Shown piece by piece: positions 58,784 to 64,000 of a DNA stretch of 64,000 nt. Position 1 is the first letter of the stretch, and the number at the start of each line of letters is the position of its first letter. Below the pieces are notes generated by a model. That model saw only the letters and a program-made list of their open reading frames with translations, had not been told where the DNA came from and ran no database searches. Origin of the DNA: Roseovarius sp. M141 (GTDB taxonomy: Bacteria; Pseudomonadota; Alphaproteobacteria; Rhodobacterales; Rhodobacteraceae); contig NZ_VCNH01000008.1 in assembly GCF_024355225.1 (NCBI RefSeq), positions 2,480,001 through 2,544,000 on the forward strand, written 5' to 3'. Position numbers and translations under genes: made by a program.

Positions 58784-59926
58784 ATGACATGCGCCGCACT
58801 GATTGTCGCCGCCGGACGCGGCACCCGCGCCGGAGGAGACCGGCCCAAGCAATGGCAGCCGCTGGCAGGCGCGCGCGTGATCGACTGGACGCTGCGCGCA
58901 TTTCTGAATTTGCCAGAAGTATCGCACATCATGATTGTGCTGCATCCTGATGATATAGCAGGATTTATCGCGCCAGACGGCGTGCGCATCGCGGCGGGTG
59001 GCACCACGCGCGCCGCCTCGGTTCGCGCGGGGCTTGAGGCGCTGACAGGTGCGGGCTGTTCCCGCGTGCTAATCCACGATGTCGCGCGCCCCTGCGTCAG
59101 CGCGGCACTGATCCGCCGCGTCTTGCGCGCGCTGGATACCGCCGCCGCCGCCGCGCCGGCACTGCCGGTGACGGATGCCTTGTGGACGGGGGGGGAGGGC
59201 CGCGTGACAGGCACCCGCGACCGTAACGGGCTATACCGCGCGCAGACGCCGCAAGGATTTGATTTTATGTCTATTCTTGTCGCCCACCGCAATCATTCAG
59301 GCGACGCGCCCGATGATGTGGCGGTGGCCCGGACGGCCGGGCTTGACGTGATGATCGTGCCGGGCGATGAGGATAACCTCAAGATCACGCATCCATCCGA
59401 TTTCGCGCGGGCCGCGGCCCGCCTGACAGACACCGTGAGAGGCACCATGGATTTACGCATCGGCAATGGCTATGACGTCCACCGCTTTGGCCCGGGCGAT
59501 CATGTGATGCTGTGCGGCGTCGCCGTCCCGCACGGGCGCGGGCTGCAAGGCCATTCGGACGCCGATGTCGGCCTGCACGCGCTATCAGATGCCATCTATG
59601 GCGCGCTGGCCGAGGGCGATATCGGACGGCATTTCCCACCCTCCGATCCGCAGTGGAAAGGCGCCGCAAGCCATGTGTTCCTGCGCCACGCCGTTGCGTT
59701 GGCCTCCGAGAAAGGTTTTCAGATCAGCAACATGGACCTCACTCTCGTGTGCGAACACCCCAAGATCGGGCCGCATGCCGGTGCCATGCAGGCCGCGGTT
59801 GCGCAAATCACCGGGCTGGCGCCGGGCCGCATCTCAATCAAGGCGACGACGTCCGAGCGTCTGGGGTTCACCGGCCGCGAGGAGGGCATCGCCGCCTTGG
59901 CCACCGCCCTGCTGGTGCAATCATGA
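58784..59926 (+). CDS. ispDF: Bifunctional IspD/IspF isoprenoid enzyme
   Basis: 380 residues, a natural fusion. Residues 1 to about 220 are IspD (MEP cytidylyltransferase: [29 protein letters not shown]), and about 222-380 are IspF (MECDP synthase: [46 protein letters not shown]). They act at steps three and five of the MEP pathway. Such fusions are usual in alphaproteobacteria. Ends with an ATGA overlap with pgpA. Confidence 0.96.
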   Translation: MTCAALIVAAGRGTRAGGDRPKQWQPLAGARVIDWTLRAFLNLPEVSHIMIVLHPDDIAGFIAPDGVRIAAGGTTRAASVRAGLEALTGAGCSRVLIHDVARPCVSAALIRRVLRALDTAAAAAPALPVTDALWTGGEGRVTGTRDRNGLYRAQTPQGFDFMSILVAHRNHSGDAPDDVAVARTAGLDVMIVPGDEDNLKITHPSDFARAAARLTDTVRGTMDLRIGNGYDVHRFGPGDHVMLCGVAVPHGRGLQGHSDADVGLHALSDAIYGALAEGDIGRHFPPSDPQWKGAASHVFLRHAVALASEKGFQISNMDLTLVCEHPKIGPHAGAMQAAVAQITGLAPGRISIKATTSERLGFTGREEGIAALATALLVQS

Positions 59927-60420
59927 GGGTCGCGCGCCTTGTCGCGACAATCGGCGGCGTCGGGTATCTGCGCCCTGCCCCGGGCACCTGGGGGTCGCTG
60001 GTGGCGCTGCCGATGGCGGCGCTGCTGCATCTGATTGGTGGGCCCTGGTTGCTGATCATCGCGATCATCGCGATTTTCTTTGAAGGGCTGTGGGCGACCA
60101 CGCAGATCACGCGCTGGCAGGACGATCCTGACCCGTCCTACGTGGTCGTTGACGAGGTGGTCGGCCAGTGGGTCGCCCTGCTGCCACTGTCCTTTGGCGC
60201 TTGGCATGTGGGCGCGTCGATCTTTGGGCTCTGGCCCGGCTGGATCGCGGCGTTCGTTCTGTTTCGCCTGTTCGACATATTCAAGCCCGGCCCAATCGGG
60301 TGGGCAGATCGGCGGCATACGCCGCTGGGCGTCATGCTGGACGATGTGATCGCAGGCGTGTTCGCCGCCATTTGCGTAATCGTGCTGGCGGCGCTGTCGC
60401 ATTTGGTTTTGGCGATATGA
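59923..60420 (+). CDS. pgpA: Phosphatidylglycerophosphatase A
   Basis: 165 residues with four hydrophobic segments. The motifs [15 protein letters not shown] (near 16-30), VVDEVVGQW (near 75-83, metal-binding Asp/Glu) and [17 protein letters not shown] (near 113-129) are diagnostic. It dephosphorylates PGP to phosphatidylglycerol in the inner membrane. It overlaps both neighbours by four bases (ispDF and pncC). Confidence 0.94.
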   Translation: MRVARLVATIGGVGYLRPAPGTWGSLVALPMAALLHLIGGPWLLIIAIIAIFFEGLWATTQITRWQDDPDPSYVVVDEVVGQWVALLPLSFGAWHVGASIFGLWPGWIAAFVLFRLFDIFKPGPIGWADRRHTPLGVMLDDVIAGVFAAICVIVLAALSHLVLAI

Positions 60421-60899
60421 ATGTCGCCGATCTGCTGGCGCGCGCGCGGGCGGCAGGCGTGATGATCGCCGCCGCCGAAAGCTGCACCGGCGGCATGGTG
60501 ATGGCCGCGCTCACAAGCGTGCCGGGTAGTTCGGACGTGGTTGAACGTGGATTTGTAACCTATTCGAATGACGCGAAAATCCAAATGTTAGGTGTGGTAC
60601 CCGAAACGCTGCGCGCACATGGCGCGGTCAGTACCGAGGTCGCGCGGGAAATGGCCGCAGGTGCGCTGCGCAATTCCAAGGCGCAACTGGCAGTGTCGAT
60701 CACCGGCATCGCCGGGCCCGGCGGATCGGAGTCAAAGCCGGAAGGGCGCGTCTGTTTTGGCATCGCGCGCGCAGGCGCTCAGGCTCGCGTAGAGATGCAG
60801 GATTTCGGCGCATTGGGGCGCTCGGGCGTGCGCCGCGCCGCCTGTGATCACGCGCTCGCGCTGCTGATGGCGGCGCTCAAAGACGGCTCAGCCATATAA
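60417..60899 (+). CDS. pncC: Nicotinamide-nucleotide amidase (CinA C-domain)
   Basis: 160 residues, the stand-alone CinA C-terminal domain. AAAESCTGGMVMAALTSVPGSSDVVERGFVTYSN (near 18-51) and SITGIAGPGGSESKPEGRVCFG (near 96-117) carry the catalytic Ser, Tyr and Lys-like residues of the amidase, which recycles NMN to nicotinate mononucleotide. Its 3' end overlaps the convergent ratA gene by 12 bases. Confidence 0.92.
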   Translation: MNVADLLARARAAGVMIAAAESCTGGMVMAALTSVPGSSDVVERGFVTYSNDAKIQMLGVVPETLRAHGAVSTEVAREMAAGALRNSKAQLAVSITGIAGPGGSESKPEGRVCFGIARAGAQARVEMQDFGALGRSGVRRAACDHALALLMAALKDGSAI

Positions 60900-61334
60900 C
60901 GCGTGCGCGCGCCGCTCAAACGCGCGGACGATACGTTGCATCGCCTCGTAGAAAAACAGCCCCGCCGCCGATTGCAGCAGACGATTGCGAAATTCGAAAT
61001 CGACGTGGAAATCCACCGCGCAACCGTCTTTGGTATCAGTAAATTTCCAGTTGGAAATCATGTGCTTGAACGGACCATCCAGATATTTCGTATCAATCTT
61101 TCGGTCTGCAGGCCATAGTACGACCCGGCTGGCGAACTTCTCGCGAAAGACCTTGAAACTGATGACAAGATCGGCCTCCATCACCTCGCTGCCATCCGGC
61201 TGCGCGGTGCGGCTTTTGACGCGGGCCGCTGAATTCCACGGTAAAAATTCCGGATAGTTCCCGACATCGGCGACCAGATCGTACATCTGCTGAGCGGTGT
61301 AGGGCATGTGGCGGGTTTCGGAATGGATAGGCAA
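60888..61334 (-). CDS. RatA/Coq10-type START-fold protein
   Basis: 148 residues from TTG 61334, chosen because it yields the family's usual MPIHSETR start and CGGAG lies six bases before it; the next ATG (28 bases on) would trim the first strand. The polyketide-cyclase/START motifs MYDLVADVGNYPEFLPWNSAARV and FHVDFEFRNRLLQSAAGLFFYEAMQRIVRAFERRA are clear. The family includes Coq10, a ubiquinone-binding lipid carrier, and RatA; in aerobic alphaproteobacteria a Coq10-like role seems more likely. Confidence 0.88.
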   Translation of the reverse strand: MPIHSETRHMPYTAQQMYDLVADVGNYPEFLPWNSAARVKSRTAQPDGSEVMEADLVISFKVFREKFASRVVLWPADRKIDTKYLDGPFKHMISNWKFTDTKDGCAVDFHVDFEFRNRLLQSAAGLFFYEAMQRIVRAFERRAHALYG

Positions 61335-61517
61335 GGACCGCTCCGGTGTTTTCACGTGACAGGTACGCCCTATGTCATAGACTGGCACGCAAAAGACAAG
61401 GGGCGCAGGGCATTACTGACGCCGGGGCTGTGGAGGCATCACTATGATTGGCAGTATTTCAGATTTACAATCAGATCACTGCGCGCCGAACTTCATGCAG
61501 TGTTCGGGCGCCCCGCT

Positions 61518-61700
61518 ATGAACACCCGCTGGCTACTTCGTGCCACACGCTGGGCACAGAACCCTCCCAGTGCCGGCCGGGTGAAATTCGTGCTGGCGAT
61601 CATTGCGGTCTGTATCGGGCTGTATGCGGTCGAGCGGTTCATCGGCTGGCCCGATGCCCTGACGCCAGAAAAATCCCTGCACCGTGGGTATCGCCCCTGA
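61518..61700 (+). CDS. Small single-pass membrane protein
   Basis: 60 residues (MNTRWLLRATRWAQNPPSAG start). A basic amphipathic N-terminus with the RWAQNPPS segment precedes one membrane helix (VKFVLAIIAVCIGLYAVERFIG, about 22-43) and a short WPDALTP tail. This layout recurs in small conserved Rhodobacteraceae proteins of unknown function, as far as I can recall. No strong ribosome site. It lies alone between divergent ratA and the tRNAs. Confidence 0.6.
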   Translation: MNTRWLLRATRWAQNPPSAGRVKFVLAIIAVCIGLYAVERFIGWPDALTPEKSLHRGYRP

Positions 61701-61728
61701 GTGGGAAAAATGCGGGTAAAGGAAAAAA

Positions 61729-61805
61729 TGGCGCGGTTGACGGGGCTCGAACCCGCGACCCCCGGCGTGACAGGCCGGTACTCTAACCAACTGAGCTACA
61801 ACCGC
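61729..61805 (-). tRNA. tRNA-Asp (GTC), copy A
   Basis: Full cloverleaf with acceptor GCGGTTG/CAACCGC, D-arm AGCTCAGTTGGTTAGAG, anticodon stem CCGGC/GCCGG with loop CTGTCAC (anticodon GTC), T-arm TCGCGGGTTCGAGCCC, discriminator G and encoded CCA. Identical to copy B, 159 bases upstream in transcription. Confidence 0.97.
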
Positions 61806-61964
61806 GCGTGGGGTTTGGATTAGTCGAGCCACCCGGGGCCGTCAATGGTGAAATGACCGGTTTCCGGCATGGCCTGCAAGATTTTCCTCCCCGCAACCAA
61901 CAGCCCCGCAGGGGTCCGGATTGAGAGTGATTTGCACAACGATCAGTCTGGAAAAATGCAGTGA

Positions 61965-62041
61965 TGGCGCGGTTGACGGGGCTCGAACCCGCGACCCCCG
62001 GCGTGACAGGCCGGTACTCTAACCAACTGAGCTACAACCGC
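61965..62041 (-). tRNA. tRNA-Asp (GTC), copy B
   Basis: Base-for-base the same tRNA as copy A, including the G discriminator and CCA. Being further upstream on the minus strand it is probably transcribed first in a common precursor; the 159-base spacer (61806-61964) has no gene. Confidence 0.97.
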
Positions 62042-62135
62042 CCACTGCGCGCCCGTGGGCCGTTGCCCGCCAAGCGTTGCACGTCTTTAGTCGGCAAGAT
62101 CAGGGGCGTCAAGCGGCAGTTGGCGCAAAATAGCA

Positions 62136-62822
62136 TCAATCTGCCGGGGCAACGTCGATACCCAGATTCGGGCGCGTTTGCTGCATCCACGCACGCGCGC
62201 CGGCCGTGACGGCGTCATGCACCGCCCTGCCCGCGGCTTCGCCCAGTTCGGTGTGCATGCCCGCATAGGCGATGCCCCCGGCGCGCGCCGCAACGGCGAT
62301 ACAGTCGGTCCCGGTTCCGGTGGCGCGGCCCGAGGGCAGGTCCAGCCCGGCCTCCATCACCGCAGCCGTGCGCGCGGAGGCGGCGATGCTGAGCGTCTCG
62401 ATCAGGGCCGCATCGGTCGGGCCCACGCCCGGCCCGGCGTCCAGCTGCAAGGCAACGTTTATCGTACCCCAATCGCGCCCGCCGCGATCCATGCGCTGGC
62501 CGATCCGCTCGGCGTTCGACAGACCCACAGTCGCGATAGCAGTGGCGCGCACGGTGCCAACCTCGGCCTCGGCCATATGGTGATAGCGGATGTCGCGGGA
62601 GGTCAGGAAGGTCACCGCGTCCAGCGCGCCGCGCGCGGTAAGCTGGCCATGCAGCCACTCCAACACGTCCAGATCCCGCGGCAGGTCCGCATTGCGCACC
62701 TCGCGCCACAGGATGCGGCGCGCTGTCACCAGACCGGGGCGATTGACTGCCCAGCTGAGCACCCGCATCTGCCCCCCCAGATCAAACTCCAGCCAAGGCG
62801 CATCCAGAACAAGCGCGCTCAT
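62136..62822 (-). CDS. cbiZ: Adenosylcobinamide amidohydrolase CbiZ
   Basis: 228 residues. The family motifs TFLTSRDIRYHHMAEAEV (near 71-88), AIATVGLSNAERIG, and the C-terminal ATGTGTDC with YAGMHTELGEAAGRAV (near 168-205) identify CbiZ. It removes the nucleotide loop side chain from imported adenosyl-pseudocobalamins or cobinamide so the ring can be rebuilt to cobalamin. Its start overlaps the ABC ATPase stop by ATGA, the common btuCD-cbiZ salvage arrangement. Confidence 0.9.
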   Translation of the reverse strand: MSALVLDAPWLEFDLGGQMRVLSWAVNRPGLVTARRILWREVRNADLPRDLDVLEWLHGQLTARGALDAVTFLTSRDIRYHHMAEAEVGTVRATAIATVGLSNAERIGQRMDRGGRDWGTINVALQLDAGPGVGPTDAALIETLSIAASARTAAVMEAGLDLPSGRATGTGTDCIAVAARAGGIAYAGMHTELGEAAGRAVHDAVTAGARAWMQQTRPNLGIDVAPAD

Positions 62823-63589
62823 CGCGTAATCCGGAGCGGCTGAAACAGGGGACCGTCGGCAGTGTGCAGATAGGCTGCGGTGATACCGAACACCTCCTCT
62901 AACCGCTCAGGCGTCAGCACGTCGGCGGGCGGGCCGTCGGCCACCACGCAGCCCTGCCCGCCGCGCTTTCCCAGCAGGATCAGACGCGTGCAATGGCGCA
63001 CTGCAAGCCCCAGATCGTGCAGGGACACAAGACAGGATTTGCCCTGCGCGGCAAGCGCGGCGAATGTTTCCATCGTGGAAATCTGGTGCGCGGGGTCAAG
63101 CCCGGCGGTCGGCTCGTCCGCCATCAGCAGTGGGGTTTCCTGCGCCAATGCGCGCGCGATCAGGGCGCGCGCCGCCTCGCCGCCCGACAGGCGGGTCGCG
63201 GCGCGATGGCGCAGCGGCCCCAGCCCCATCTGCGCGATGGCAGATTCGACGGCGGCGCGATCAGCCGGTGTCGTGCGCTGGCCTGCGCCCAGGTGAGGCA
63301 CCCGGCCCAGCATGACTAGTGTCTCGACGGTCACGGGCCACGCGATCTCGCGCGATTGCGGCATCCATGCGGCCAGTTTGGCGCGCTGCGCGGGCGGCAG
63401 CGCGCCAAGCGCGCTGTGCCCCGCCGCCGGGATCAGGCCGAGCGCCGCTCGCATCAGTGTCGTCTTGCCCGCACCATTGGGACCGATCAGGCCAACAAAT
63501 TCACCGGGCGCAATGTCCAGCGTAACGCCCGAAATCACCGGGCGCCCGCGCAATATGACGCCCAACTCCGACAGCGACAGCAGGCTCAT
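62819..63589 (-). CDS. btuD: BtuD-type ABC ATPase
   Basis: 256 residues from ATG 63589 (GGAGGG five bases upstream). Walker A GPNGAGKTTLM (near 33-43), Q-loop, signature LSGGEAARALIARAL and Walker B LLMADEPTAGLDP are intact. FecE/BtuD-type subunit; the corrinoid assignment rests on cbiZ next door, since siderophore and heme ATPases look alike. Overlaps the permease stop by four bases. Confidence 0.85.
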   Translation of the reverse strand: MSLLSLSELGVILRGRPVISGVTLDIAPGEFVGLIGPNGAGKTTLMRAALGLIPAAGHSALGALPPAQRAKLAAWMPQSREIAWPVTVETLVMLGRVPHLGAGQRTTPADRAAVESAIAQMGLGPLRHRAATRLSGGEAARALIARALAQETPLLMADEPTAGLDPAHQISTMETFAALAAQGKSCLVSLHDLGLAVRHCTRLILLGKRGGQGCVVADGPPADVLTPERLEEVFGITAAYLHTADGPLFQPLRITR

Positions 63590-64000
63590 ATCCCGTCCCT
63601 CCGCGTCTTGTAGATCAGGTGCAGGAAGACCGGCGCGCCGACCAGTGCAGTCAGCACGCCCAGTTTCAAATCCTGCGTCGGCAGGATGATCCGCACGGCG
63701 ATGTCGGCAACCAGCAGCATCACCGCGCCCCCCAGCGCCGACGCCCACAGCAGACGCGAGGGCCGCGCGCCAACAAAGGGCCGCAGGATATGCGGCACCA
63801 CCAGCCCGACAAAGCCGATGGCCCCGGCAACCGCCGTGGACGCCCCAACGACGCAAGCCGTGCCCAGCACCAGAACGATTCGCATCCGGGGCAGGTTTAC
63901 CCCCATGGCGCCCGCCGCATCCTCGCCCAGCGTCAGCGCGTCAAGGCCCCTGCCCAACGTGCCGATCAACACCCAGCCTACCGCCATCAGCGGCGCCGCC
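63586..64000 (-). CDS. btuC: FecCD/BtuC permease, C-terminal part
   Basis: The last 137 residues of a FecCD-family permease; the start lies beyond the right edge. Hydrophobic helices, the LGEDAAGAMGVNLPRMR coupling region and GFVGLVVPHILRPFVGARPSRLL, the family's most conserved stretch, are visible. With btuD and cbiZ it forms a corrinoid-uptake unit by context. Confidence 0.85.
   Translation of the reverse strand, partial: AAPLMAVGWVLIGTLGRGLDALTLGEDAAGAMGVNLPRMRIVLVLGTACVVGASTAVAGAIGFVGLVVPHILRPFVGARPSRLLWASALGGAVMLLVADIAVRIILPTQDLKLGVLTALVGAPVFLHLIYKTRRDGI

Overview
The window looks like a stretch of chromosome from an alphaproteobacterium of the family Rhodobacteraceae (Roseobacter-like). 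The evidence is high G+C, the order dusB(nifR3)-ntrB-ntrC-ntrY-ntrX followed by trkA-trkH-hfq-hflX, an NtrC without the sigma-54 loop, a fused ispDF, the alr-mlaEF-radA-cvpA-purF order, and hairpin-plus-'GRTATTT' intergenic repeats. It is almost entirely chromosomal housekeeping and respiratory/accessory-metabolism DNA. I see no insertion sequence, prophage, CRISPR array or plasmid function.

Layout. 1-226: 5' end of an unrecognised minus-strand gene. 486-9642: a complete, tightly overlapping nitrous oxide reductase operon nosC-R-Z-D-F-Y-L-X behind a candidate FNR/NnrR box. 9743-14103: lipA, then the divergent pair oxyR/katG with a regulatory intergenic region. 14154-14946: about 790 bases without a gene I can support. 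14947-18300: Rnk-like GreA-fold protein, MscS channel, Ala/Asp-rich anchored protein, and infC with an apparent AUA start, followed by a small interspersed element and a strong terminator. 18328-28601 (minus): a form II CoxL-type molybdenum hydroxylase locus (xdhC, MoeA-like gene, coxS, coxL, coxM), with coxD-like MoxR ATPase, coxE-like VWA protein and an Ala-rich OmpA-domain protein upstream.

28917-43109 (plus): pyrC, pyrE, dnaB, alr, mlaE, mlaF, radA, cvpA, a DUF606 transporter, purF, a DUF1801 protein, an SDR, then surE-pcm-nlpD. 43210-44082: beta-hydroxyacid dehydrogenase. 44178-46667: penicillin-acylase-family Ntn hydrolase. 46664-58689 (minus): hflX, hfq, trkH, trkA, ntrX, ntrY, ntrC, ntrB, dusB, i.e. 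the nitrogen two-component systems plus potassium uptake and Hfq. 58784-60899: ispDF, pgpA, pncC. 60888-62041: ratA/coq10-like gene, a 60-residue membrane protein and two identical tRNA-Asp genes. 62136-64000 (minus): cbiZ with a BtuCD-type ABC transporter, a corrinoid salvage unit cut by the right edge.

Functionally: NosZ reduces N2O; NosR and NosX form the flavin electron-supply branch; NosDFY and NosL mature the copper site; a putative Mo hydroxylase has its own maturation factors; de novo pyrimidine and purine genes flank replication and envelope genes. No radically new system is evident. The observations most worth a second look are the four-copy hairpin repeat family, the near-perfect dyad upstream of katG, the AUA start of infC, the near-leaderless oxyR, the altered ATPase motifs of NtrC, and the nosC cysteine cluster.
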